Shown here piece after piece: positions 40,235 through 47,706 of a DNA stretch of 64,000 nt. Source of the stretch: WHTI01 sp963826105 (lineage in GTDB: Bacteria > Actinomycetota > CADDZG01 > WHSQ01); NCBI GenBank assembly GCA_963826105.1, contig CAWGWA010000007.1:81453-145452 (forward strand). The letters run 5' to 3'. The notes under the pieces are model-generated. The model searched no databases. It was not told the origin of the DNA and saw only the letters and a program-made list of their open reading frames with translations. The translations under genes and the position numbers were made by a program. The stretch's first letter is position 1, and every line of letters starts with the position of its first letter.

Positions 40235-40516
40235 GTGACGCTCATGATCGCCTTCGCGATTCTGTTGATCGCCGGGTCCGCGGTGTCGCTCAGCTTCGGC
40301 TGGATCGTCGCCAACGAGTCGCTGATCTATGCGTCGATCGCGGCCACGAGTACCGCGGCTCTACTCCTGGCGGTCGCCTACTACCTGAGCATCCGGGCCG
40401 CCCGGGCGCCGGTGGACATCGAAGCCCTGGGCCCCGACGAGCCGGAACCCGAGCCGGAACCCGAGCCGGAACCCGAGCCGGAACCCGAAGAGGCCGAGGA
40501 CGAGCTTCCGACCTGA
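40235..40516 (+). CDS. small membrane protein with Glu-Pro repeat tail
   Basis: 93 residues from a GTG three bases after divIVA. Two membrane helices (about residues 3-24 and 31-51) are followed by a cytoplasmic or external tail of repeated Pro-Glu (PEPEPEPEPEPEPE, near residues 70-84). I do not know the family. The tail is coded by a 12-base tandem repeat, so its length may vary between strains. Proximity to divIVA suggests joint transcription. Confidence 0.7.
   Translation: MTLMIAFAILLIAGSAVSLSFGWIVANESLIYASIAATSTAALLLAVAYYLSIRAARAPVDIEALGPDEPEPEPEPEPEPEPEPEEAEDELPT
40442..40489 (+). repeat. four tandem 12-base repeats
   Basis: CCGGAACCCGAG repeats four times (the last copy ends GAA) within the coding sequence of the small membrane protein. 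It encodes Pro-Glu pairs and is prone to slippage in whole units of four codons. Confidence 0.9.
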
Positions 40517-40572
40517 GCGGATTGCGCATTTTGCCTATTCACCAGTCCCTACGGGTGCCCGAAAATCAAGCC

Positions 40573-40929
40573 ATGCCTAAGCATGAGTCCGAGGGCGTGA
40601 AGGTGCTCCTGGTCGACGACGATCGCTCGATCCGGAGCCTCCTGAGCATCGCCCTCTCGGTCGAGGACGGCATCGGTGAGGTCCGTGAGGCCGCCGATGG
40701 GACCGACGCGCTCCGGGTCCTCGAGGATTTCCACCCCGATGTGATCCTGCTCGACTACTGGATGCCGAGGATGGACGGAGCCAAGGTTGCCCCGCTGATC
40801 CGGGAGAAGCAGCCCGGGGTGCGGATCGTGGCGTTCTCCGGTGTCCTCGAAGAGCGTCCGAGTTGGGCCGATGCGTACTACACGAAGGGGAGCCTGCCCG
40901 ACCTCGGTCAGATCCTGCTCGACGCCTAG
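40573..40929 (+). CDS. stand-alone response regulator receiver protein
   Basis: 118 residues from the ATG at 40573, one REC domain and nothing else. VLLVDDDRSIRSLLSIAL near residue 12 has the acidic pocket, PDVILLDYWMPRMDG near residue 55 the phospho-acceptor Asp, VAFSGVLEE the Ser/Thr position, and YYTKGSLPDL the Lys. No histidine kinase or output domain is near. Such CheY-like proteins pass a phosphate or an interaction signal to partners. Its stop shares the CTAG palindrome with the convergent ileS stop. Confidence 0.9.
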   Translation: MPKHESEGVKVLLVDDDRSIRSLLSIALSVEDGIGEVREAADGTDALRVLEDFHPDVILLDYWMPRMDGAKVAPLIREKQPGVRIVAFSGVLEERPSWADAYYTKGSLPDLGQILLDA

Positions 40930-43900
40930 ATCTTCTGCAGCGCCACCGTGATGGTTCGTCCCTCGACCTCGATGTCAGCGGATGGAAGTCCGTCGGCCGC
41001 AGCCCCGAAGGCGATCTCGGAGGCGAGAGTTTCACTCGCGATGAACTCCGCATGCGGCTCGAGCATCGAGCGCGTCGCGGGGTCGGTTGCGAGCCACAGA
41101 TGGATGCGATCCTCGACCGCGAGCCCACTCGCCTTGCGGAGGTCCTGAACGCCGCGAACGGTTTCACGCGCGGCGCCCTCCGCGATCAGTTCGTCGGTCA
41201 ACTCGATGTCAAGCGCGACGCCGTAATGACTGTCCTGCGCGATCGAGAAGCCCTCGCGACCCTCTACGCGCACGTCGACCTCGTCGCGCGTTAGGCCTAC
41301 CTTCTTGCCGCCGACCTCGATCTCAGCGCCTCCTGCATCTTCCAGATGAGAGACGAAGGCATGAGCGTCGACCGATGACAGCGCCGCGGCGACGTCCTTG
41401 ACCTGAGCGCCGAAGCGAGGGCCTAGGGCTTTGAAGTTCGGTTTGATCGTGTACGACACGAGATCTTCGAGACCGCTGGCGATTTCGATCGACCTGACGT
41501 TGAGCTCCTCGCTCATGACGTCTTCGAGGCCTTGGAGATCGGCGATCTCTGCCTGCGGAAGCACGACGAGGGCACGGCTCAACGGCTGACGCACCCGGAC
41601 CTTGGCGTCGGTGCGCGCCGACCGTCCAAGGGCCACGAGCTTGCGAACCAGACCCATGCGCCGTCGCAGCGTGTCGTCGCGCCGGTCGTCGTCGGGGGCC
41701 GGCCAGTCGGCCAGGTGCACCGAGTCGGGACCGCCCACCGGTGCCGTGAGGTTGGTGAAGATCTCATCGGTGATGAATGGTGTGAACGGCGCAGAGAGTC
41801 GGGACACACCTTCGAGGCATTCCCAGAGGGTGAGGAACGCACTGTCCTTATCGGAGTCGGCCCCTGCACGCCAGAAGCGGCGGCGCGACCGGCGCACGTA
41901 CCAGTTCGAGAGATCGTCGACGAATCGTTCGAGGCGCCGGCCGCCGGTGGTGGCGTCGAATCCGTCGAGCGCCGTGGTCATGATGCGGATCGTGTCGTCG
42001 AGTTCGGCGAGGATCCAGCGGTCTAGCTCGGGACGGTCTGCTACTTCGATCGCGACCTTCGACGGGTCGAAGCCGTCGAGCTTCGCGTAGGTAACCCAGA
42101 AGGAGTACGTGTTCCACAAGGTAAGCAGGTGTTTCCGGAGCGATTCGCCGACCGTCTCCTTGGACGTTCTGCGCGCCGCCCACGGGGAGCCGGAGGTGAT
42201 TAGGAACCATCGCAGAGCGTCGGCTCCCTGCTCGTCGAGCACAACCCACGGATCGAGGATGTTGCCGAGCGACTTCGACATTTTCCGTCCGTCGGAGTCG
42301 ACGATGTGACCCAGGCAAACGACATTCTTGAACGAGTTGCGTCCCTCGATCAGCGTCGAGACGGCCAACAGCGAGTAGAACCACCCGCGCGTCTGATCGA
42401 TCGCTTCGGAGATGAAGTCTGCCGGAAACTTCTCCTCGAAGATCTCCTCGTTCTCGAACGGGTAATGCCATTGCGCGAAGGGCATCGAGCCTGAGTCGAA
42501 CCATGCATCGATCACAGCTTTCACTCGGGTTGACGTCTTGCCGCACTCTGGACACGGGAACGTGATCGAGTCGATGTGCGGCCGATGTGGATCCATGCCT
42601 GAGAGATCGCTTCCGGTCAGTTCCGACAGTTCGGCGAACGAACCGATGCAATGCGCGTGCTCGTCCTCACAGCGCCAGACCGGAAGCGGCGTGCCCCAGT
42701 AACGATCGCGGGACAGGGACCAATCGACGTTGTTGGCCAGCCAGTCTCCGAAGCGTCCATGCTTGATCGTCGGCGGTTGCCAGTTCGTGTCTTCGTTAGA
42801 CGCCTGAAGCTGATCGCGGATCTGCGATGTGCGCACGTACCAGTCCTTGCGCGCGTAATAGATGAGCGGCGTCCCGCACCGCCAGCAGTGTGGGTACGCG
42901 TGCTTGTAGATCTCAGACGCCCACAGCGCTCCGTTCGACTCGAGATCCGCGAGCACTTTCTTGTCGGCGTCTTTGAACCACATGCCGGCGAAGTCGCCGC
43001 CGTTGGGGGCGACGTGCCCCGATGCGTCGATGATCTGGACTATCGGGAGGTCGTAGGCCTTGGCGACGGTCATGTCTTCCTCGCCGTACGGGGCGATGTG
43101 GACGATCCCGGTCCCGTCCTCGGTCGACACGAAGTCGCCGGGCCGAACCCGATGGGCAGCCTCTCCCGTAGGAACGAACGGGAACGGCGGCGTGTAGAGG
43201 GCCCCCACGAGATCGCTTCCCGGCATCTCCGAGACGATCTCGGCGTCCTCTCCGAACAGCGCCTCGACGCGCTCCTTGGCGACGATGACGTGGGTCCCGG
43301 GGTTCTTGGGGTCGACCGCCTTCACGTAGGTGATGTCCGGACCCACCGCTGCGGCCATATTGGCCAGAAGCGTCCACGGGGTAGTGGTCCAGGCCAGCAG
43401 TGAGGTCCCGGGGTCGTCGGCGAGCGGGAAGCGCACGTACACCGAGGGATCGGTGACGTCGCGGTAGGCACCCGGCTGGTGCTGCTCGTGGTTGGACAGC
43501 GAGGTCTCGCACCGAGGGCAGTAGGGGACGACCCGGAAGTCCTCCTCGAGCAGACCCTTGTCCCAGATCTGCCTCAAGATCCACCAGACGGACTCGACGT
43601 AATCCGAAGACATCGTCCAGTACGCATCGTCCAGATCGACCCAGAAGCCGATGCGCTCGGTGAGCTTCTCCCAGTCACCGACGTAGCGCTTGACCGATTC
43701 CCGACACCGGCGGGTGAACTCCTCGATGCCGACCCGCTCTTCGATCTCGCGCTTCTGGGTGATGCCGAGTTCCTTTTCGACCTCGATCTCGACAGGGAGG
43801 CCGTGACAATCCCAGCCGCCTTTGCGGTAGACGTAGTGGCCGCGCATCGTCCGGAAGCGACAGAAGAAGTCCTTGAACGTGCGGGCCTCGACGTGATGGA

Positions 43901-44078
43901 TGCCGGGCTTGCCGTTGGCCGTCGGAGGACCTTCGTAGAAGACCCACTCGGGCGCGCCCTCTCGGGCGGCTAGCGAGCGCTTGTAGATGTCGTTGGCCGC
44001 CCAGGATTCCATGATGCCGGTCTCGAGGTCGGGGAACGACACATGTGCAGCGACGTCCCGGTAGAGGTCTTCAGACAT
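40926..44078 (-). CDS. ileS: isoleucyl-tRNA synthetase with inverted class-I signature (IleRS2-like)
   Basis: 1050 residues from the ATG at 44078. The N-terminal Rossmann part has VFYEGPPTANGKPGIHHVEA near residues 45-64. The HIGH motif reads GIHH (residues 59-62) instead of HIGH. GGWDCHGLPVEIEVEKELGI follows. The editing domain includes WTTTPWTLLANMAAAVGPD, and the second class-I motif is GRKMSKSLGNILDPW. The C-terminal part is long, as in the eukaryote-like IleRS2 group. Swapping the first and third HIGH residues has been described in mupirocin-hyper-resistant IleRS2 enzymes. The start is leaderless-like; no T-box fits in the 57 bases upstream. The 3' end overlaps the receiver gene by four bases. 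Confidence 0.95.
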   Translation of the reverse strand: MSEDLYRDVAAHVSFPDLETGIMESWAANDIYKRSLAAREGAPEWVFYEGPPTANGKPGIHHVEARTFKDFFCRFRTMRGHYVYRKGGWDCHGLPVEIEVEKELGITQKREIEERVGIEEFTRRCRESVKRYVGDWEKLTERIGFWVDLDDAYWTMSSDYVESVWWILRQIWDKGLLEEDFRVVPYCPRCETSLSNHEQHQPGAYRDVTDPSVYVRFPLADDPGTSLLAWTTTPWTLLANMAAAVGPDITYVKAVDPKNPGTHVIVAKERVEALFGEDAEIVSEMPGSDLVGALYTPPFPFVPTGEAAHRVRPGDFVSTEDGTGIVHIAPYGEEDMTVAKAYDLPIVQIIDASGHVAPNGGDFAGMWFKDADKKVLADLESNGALWASEIYKHAYPHCWRCGTPLIYYARKDWYVRTSQIRDQLQASNEDTNWQPPTIKHGRFGDWLANNVDWSLSRDRYWGTPLPVWRCEDEHAHCIGSFAELSELTGSDLSGMDPHRPHIDSITFPCPECGKTSTRVKAVIDAWFDSGSMPFAQWHYPFENEEIFEEKFPADFISEAIDQTRGWFYSLLAVSTLIEGRNSFKNVVCLGHIVDSDGRKMSKSLGNILDPWVVLDEQGADALRWFLITSGSPWAARRTSKETVGESLRKHLLTLWNTYSFWVTYAKLDGFDPSKVAIEVADRPELDRWILAELDDTIRIMTTALDGFDATTGGRRLERFVDDLSNWYVRRSRRRFWRAGADSDKDSAFLTLWECLEGVSRLSAPFTPFITDEIFTNLTAPVGGPDSVHLADWPAPDDDRRDDTLRRRMGLVRKLVALGRSARTDAKVRVRQPLSRALVVLPQAEIADLQGLEDVMSEELNVRSIEIASGLEDLVSYTIKPNFKALGPRFGAQVKDVAAALSSVDAHAFVSHLEDAGGAEIEVGGKKVGLTRDEVDVRVEGREGFSIAQDSHYGVALDIELTDELIAEGAARETVRGVQDLRKASGLAVEDRIHLWLATDPATRSMLEPHAEFIASETLASEIAFGAAADGLPSADIEVEGRTITVALQKI

Positions 44079-44084
44079 ATAGCA

Positions 44085-44090
44085 AGGGTA
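44085..44090 (-). promoter_or_regulatory. -10-like TACCCT of ileS
   Basis: On the minus strand TACCCT ends six bases before the ileS ATG, and no Shine-Dalgarno sequence is visible. It is a candidate leaderless promoter. Confidence 0.35.
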
Positions 44091-44135
44091 GCCTCTGCGA
44101 GGAGGGCTCAAGGTGGTCTACCGCAAGGAGCGAGC

Positions 44136-44876
44136 GTGCCGCGAGGTCAGCGAGGGATCGTCTTCGAGAGCGAAGGCTCGAAGATCCTCGGGACGATCTT
44201 CACCGCGACCGGAGAGCCGGCTCCCACCGCGATCCTGCTCCACGGCATCCCCGGGATCGAGAAGAACCACGATCTCGCTCACGCGCTCAGGGACGCGGGC
44301 CTCAACGCGGTGATCTTCCATTACCGCGGGTGTTGGGGCAGTGAAGGGGACTACCGGATCGAAGGGGTTCCCGCCGACGTAACCGCGTGTCTCGATTTCC
44401 TTTCCTCGGGGGCCGCTTCTGAGGTCGACCCCGAGCAACTCTTCCTGATCGGCCACAGCCTGGGGGGCTGGGCCGCGCTATCGACCGGGAGTGACCCACG
44501 GGTGCGCGGCGTCGTGGCGATCTCTTCAGTCGTCGATGCGTTTTCGGTTGAGGTGACCGCGGATGACGCCGCGGCGAACTACTCGCCGTGGCTACGCGGC
44601 GTGTCGCCCGAGGACTTCGTCCGTCAGTGGTCCGGAGCGCGACCGGCAACCGAGGCCGCTGCTCAACTCTCCAAGCCGCTTCTGGTGATCCACGGAGGGA
44701 ACGACTCTGTGATCCCAGTCGATCAGGCCCGGCTCGCGTTCGACGCGGCGAGCGATCCCAAAGACCTCGAGATCCATCCCGATGCCGATCACGCGTTCAT
44801 CGACGCGAGACCATGGCTCATCGATCTCGTGGTGGGGTGGGTCGGGGAGCGGGTCGCCGAGACGAAGGGATCATGA
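44136..44876 (+). CDS. alpha/beta hydrolase (dienelactone-hydrolase/YsgA-like)
   Basis: 246 residues from a GTG with AGGAG at seven bases. TAILLHGIPGIEKNHDLAHA near residue 29 is the oxyanion segment, FHYRGCWGSEGDY near 66, the nucleophile elbow GHSLGG near residue 106, the acid in VIHGGNDSVIPVDQA near 189, and the His in PDADHAFIDARPW. Such enzymes are serine hydrolases or peptidases of unknown specificity. The ATGA overlap with the DUF167 gene indicates one transcript. Confidence 0.82.
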   Translation: MPRGQRGIVFESEGSKILGTIFTATGEPAPTAILLHGIPGIEKNHDLAHALRDAGLNAVIFHYRGCWGSEGDYRIEGVPADVTACLDFLSSGAASEVDPEQLFLIGHSLGGWAALSTGSDPRVRGVVAISSVVDAFSVEVTADDAAANYSPWLRGVSPEDFVRQWSGARPATEAAAQLSKPLLVIHGGNDSVIPVDQARLAFDAASDPKDLEIHPDADHAFIDARPWLIDLVVGWVGERVAETKGS

Positions 44877-45178
44877 CCACCCCCGTGTACCTGAGCCCCG
44901 ACGGAGACTCCTGCATCCTCGAGGTCTACCTCCAGCCCCGGTCATCGAACTCTGCGGTGGTGGGTCTCCATGGGACCGCCCTGAAGATCAGGGTCACCGC
45001 TGCGCCGGTCGACGACCGGGCCAATCGGGCCCTCGAGTCCTTCGTCGCCGGTCTGCTGCGCGTCCCGAAAGGGCGAGTTGCGGTCGTCGGCGGGCATTCG
45101 AGCCGCCTCAAACGGGTGAGGATCGAAGGACTCGAAGTTGCCGAAGCAGCAGGGGTTCTGGAGGTTCCCGACCCCTGA
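44873..45178 (+). CDS. DUF167 (YggU) family protein
   Basis: 101 residues. LEVYLQPRSSNSAVVGLHG near residue 17, LKIRVTAAPVDDRANRALE near residue 39 and GGHSSRLKRVRIEGL near residue 76 match the DUF167 pattern. The function is unknown; in many bacteria the gene is near yggS and yggT. Here it follows a hydrolase with a four-base overlap. Confidence 0.85.
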   Translation: MTTPVYLSPDGDSCILEVYLQPRSSNSAVVGLHGTALKIRVTAAPVDDRANRALESFVAGLLRVPKGRVAVVGGHSSRLKRVRIEGLEVAEAAGVLEVPDP

Positions 45179-45216
45179 CCGAGGGGGCCTGGTAAGGATT
45201 CCGAGTCTCGATGTGC

Positions 45217-45222
45217 TATCTT
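45217..45222 (+). promoter_or_regulatory. -10-like TATCTT of the DksA-type gene
   Basis: TATCTT, preceded by TGTGC, ends nine bases before the ATG at 45232. If used, it makes the longer start at 45211 impossible, because that codon lies upstream of the transcript. Confidence 0.35.
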
Positions 45223-45231
45223 CCGCCGCCA

Positions 45232-45978
45232 ATGACCCCGGCCAAGAAGAAGACCACGAAGAAGACCACCGCTCGCAAGAAAACCACCTCTCGTAGCAGA
45301 GCGAGCAAGAAGACCGCGGTCAAGAAGACAACCGCCAAGAAGACCGCGGCTAAGAAGACGTCCGCTAGGAAGACGCCGGCGAAGAAGACGGTCGTGCGCA
45401 AGGCAACCGCCAAGAAGACAACCGCCAAGAAGACAGCCGTCAAGAAGCCCGTTGCCAAGAAGACACCCGCGAAGAAGGCGACTGCCCAGAAGACCACGGC
45501 CGCGAAGCCGGTAGCCAAGCAAACCGCTCCTAGGAAGCCGTCGCCGATGGCGATGAAGCTGAACAGACCTCCTAAGAAGCCCACACCTCGCACGAGGCCC
45601 GCCAAGTTCGACAAGAAGATGCTCAAGGAGATCAAGGCGACGCTGGAGGAAGAGAGAGCTCAACTTCAGCGCCAACAGGAGGAGCTTGATTCGGCTGCCT
45701 TCGAGGACACCCAGAGCGAAGCCTCCGGTGAGGTTGGTATGGATCAGGACTTCGCCGACGCAGGCACCGCGACGTTCGATCGGGAGCGGGATTTCTCGAT
45801 CCGCAACAACATCCAGGATCTCGTTGATCAGATGACGCGGGCGATAGCGCGCATCGACGAGGGCGTCTACGGAACGTGTGAACGATGCGGGAAGCCGATC
45901 GACGCGGCTCGTCTCAAGGCCCTTCCCCATGCACTGCTATGCCTCGACTGCAAGCGGCGCGAGGAGCGGGAGCGCTGA
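45232..45978 (+). CDS. DksA/TraR zinc-finger protein with histone-H1-like lysine tail
   Basis: 248 residues from the ATG at 45232. The first 110 residues are almost only Lys, Thr, Ala and Pro in KKT/AKKT repeats (KKTTAKKTAAKKTSARKTPA), like eukaryotic H1 tails and the HupB tail of actinobacteria. A coiled-coil stretch follows (KKMLKEIKATLEEERAQLQR), then a DksA-type C4 zinc finger: YGTCERCGKPIDAARLKALP with ALLCLDCKRREER. DksA/TraR proteins act in the RNA polymerase secondary channel. The tail would add non-specific DNA binding. Longer start at 45211 is possible but overlaps the promoter. It precedes lspA, the usual neighbour. Confidence 0.88.
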   Translation: MTPAKKKTTKKTTARKKTTSRSRASKKTAVKKTTAKKTAAKKTSARKTPAKKTVVRKATAKKTTAKKTAVKKPVAKKTPAKKATAQKTTAAKPVAKQTAPRKPSPMAMKLNRPPKKPTPRTRPAKFDKKMLKEIKATLEEERAQLQRQQEELDSAAFEDTQSEASGEVGMDQDFADAGTATFDRERDFSIRNNIQDLVDQMTRAIARIDEGVYGTCERCGKPIDAARLKALPHALLCLDCKRREERER

Positions 45979-46019
45979 CCGACGCCCCGGTAAGGCCGGC
46001 GGAAGGGCACCATCTAGTA

Positions 46020-46493
46020 GTGGACTCTGAACGAACCTCCGGCATCTACCCGCGCATGTTGTTGACGGCGCTGATCGTCATCGTCATCGATCAGGTGACG
46101 AAGACGCTCGCGCTCAACGCGCTCGAGGATGGACCGATCGACGTGATCGAAGGCGTCCTGACCCTGCGGCTCACCTTCAACCCGGGGGGTGCCTTCGGCA
46201 TCCTGCAGGGCATCCCCGAATTCTTCCTCGTGGCGACCGTGTTGGTGGTGGTCATGGTTCTCTTCTGGGCGCGCAAGCTGACCGAGACATCGTGGACGAT
46301 CCCCCTCGGGCTGGTTCTCGGTGGGGGTGTCGGCAACGTGATCGATCGCGTCGTGCGCGACACGGACGGCCGCGTGGTCGACTTCGTCGACCTCCACGTG
46401 TGGCCGGTCTTCAATGTTGCCGACTCGTGCATCGTTATCGGAGTGCTCCTCCTGATCTTCATGAGCGCTCGCGCTCCCAAGTCGTCCGGGTAG
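46020..46493 (+). CDS. lspA: lipoprotein signal peptidase LspA
   Basis: 157 residues from a GTG at 46020, with GGAAGG upstream. Four membrane helices. LIVIVIDQVTKTLAL near residue 18 is the first motif, FNPGGAFGILQG near residue 53 the Asn/Gly/Ala/Phe motif, and VVDFVDLHVWPVFNVADSCI near residue 119 supplies both catalytic aspartates. It cleaves prolipoprotein signal peptides after diacylglyceryl addition, as needed for the two lipoproteins in this window. The rluD gene starts directly after its stop. Confidence 0.93.
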   Translation: MDSERTSGIYPRMLLTALIVIVIDQVTKTLALNALEDGPIDVIEGVLTLRLTFNPGGAFGILQGIPEFFLVATVLVVVMVLFWARKLTETSWTIPLGLVLGGGVGNVIDRVVRDTDGRVVDFVDLHVWPVFNVADSCIVIGVLLLIFMSARAPKSSG

Positions 46494-47414
46494 ATGCTCG
46501 ACTTCGCGGCGCGATCCGAGGAAGTGGGGGAGCGCGTCGATGTCGTTCTCGCGAAACGAGCGGCCGTTACTCGCACCCTTGCGCAGCGCGCCCTCAAAGA
46601 CGGCGAGGTCACCGTGTCGGGAAGGATCGTCCGCCCGAGCTACCGGCTCGAGGAGGGAGACCGGATCGAGGGCGAGGTTCCGGAGCCGGTCTTCGAGCGA
46701 CCCGAGGGCGAAGACATCCCCGTGACGATCCGCTACGAGGACGATGACGTCCTCGTTGTCTCGAAGCCGCCGGGCATCGTCACGCACCCAGGCCGGGGGC
46801 ACGAGGCCGGGACGTTGGTGAATGCGTTGCTCGGGCTCGGAATAAAACTCTCTGGGGAGGAATCGATCCGGCCGGGGATCGTCCACCGCCTCGACAAAGA
46901 CACCTCGGGGCTCCTGGTGGTGGCCAAGACGGACGCGGCCGCCGAGTCCCTCATCGCCGCGATCAAGGCTCGGACCGTCGAGCGGCGCTACCTGGCCCTC
47001 GTCCGCGGTGCCCCGCCGGTCTCGTCGGGCACGATCGAGGCGCCCGTCGGACGACACCCGGTCCGCCGCCGCCAGATGGCTGTCGTCTCCGGAGGCAAGC
47101 CCTCGGTGACGCACTACCGCGTCCTCGATCGCACCGAAGAGGTCGCGCTCCTCGAGGTCTCCCTCGAGACCGGCCGCACCCACCAGATAAGGGTCCACCT
47201 GGCCCACCTCGGCCTCCCGGTGCTGGGCGACGCAACCTACGGGGGCCGGTCCGAGCTCTCCGCTCGCCTCGGCATCCCCCGGACCTTCCTCCACGCCCAC
47301 CACCTGGCCTTCCCTCAGCCCACGACCGGAGCCCGGATCGAGGTCCACGACCCTCTCCCTCCCGACCTAGCAATCCCCCTGGAGTCCCAGGGCCTCACCT
47401 CCAACCCTCAGTAG
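46494..47414 (+). CDS. pseudouridine synthase, RluA/RluD family
   Basis: 306 residues. An N-terminal S4 RNA-binding domain (RVDVVLAKRAAVTRTLAQRA region) is followed by the catalytic domain with VVSKPPGIVTHPGRGHEAGT, then GIVHRLDKDTSGLLVVAKT near residue 126, carrying the catalytic Asp. GRTHQIRVHLAHLGLPVLGD is near residue 225. RluD-type enzymes modify 23S rRNA uridines in helix 69. The pair lspA-rluD followed by dnaE is conserved in actinobacteria and many other bacteria. The 292 bases between its stop and the preferred dnaE1 start hold a promoter and a tandem repeat. Confidence 0.93.
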   Translation: MLDFAARSEEVGERVDVVLAKRAAVTRTLAQRALKDGEVTVSGRIVRPSYRLEEGDRIEGEVPEPVFERPEGEDIPVTIRYEDDDVLVVSKPPGIVTHPGRGHEAGTLVNALLGLGIKLSGEESIRPGIVHRLDKDTSGLLVVAKTDAAAESLIAAIKARTVERRYLALVRGAPPVSSGTIEAPVGRHPVRRRQMAVVSGGKPSVTHYRVLDRTEEVALLEVSLETGRTHQIRVHLAHLGLPVLGDATYGGRSELSARLGIPRTFLHAHHLAFPQPTTGARIEVHDPLPPDLAIPLESQGLTSNPQ

Positions 47415-47535
47415 CGAGTTCACAGGTTGTGGGGCTTGTTGCCCACAGGGGGCTCGGGGGAGGGTGGCCGAAGGCGGGCCGGGAGTGACTTTCGGGTGCT
47501 TGACTCGCGCGAAGTTGCAGGTCAGGGAACCCTCC

Positions 47536-47564
47536 TTGAAACGGGGTCGTGGCGGGAGTAGACA
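47536..47564 (+). promoter_or_regulatory. possible promoter of dnaE1
   Basis: TTGAAA (47536-47541) and TAGACA (47559-47564) are 17 bases apart. The last base of the -10 is A instead of the usual T, so the call is moderate. Confidence 0.35.
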
Positions 47565-47630
47565 GGTAAAGCACAACGATGTGATTTAGGCGGAATGATC
47601 GATGAGCCCGGGCGGCCGGGACGGCGACAT

Positions 47631-47654
47631 CCAAGACGACTTCCAAGACGACTT
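47631..47654 (+). repeat. 12-base tandem repeat before dnaE1
   Basis: CCAAGACGACTT is repeated head to tail, followed by another CCAAGG. In the longer dnaE1 frame it would encode QDDFQDDF. Confidence 0.8.
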
Positions 47655-47706
47655 CCAAGGTGGGGGATCGACGTGTCTAGGGGAACAGTGTGAGCGGGTT
47701 GTCAGC

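Noticed and set aside
40442..40489. CRISPR-like or mobile repeat.
   Set aside because: The units are contiguous 12-mers inside a coding sequence, without spacers.
40120..40572. N-terminal extension of the receiver protein from 40120.
   Set aside because: The extension is out-of-frame reading of divIVA and the repeat gene (RAGTRAGTRAGT); the REC domain starts at 40573.
44079..44135. T-box leader for ileS.
   Set aside because: Only 57 bases separate ileS from the divergent hydrolase gene, and a -10-like hexamer lies six bases before the start, which leaves no room for a T-box.
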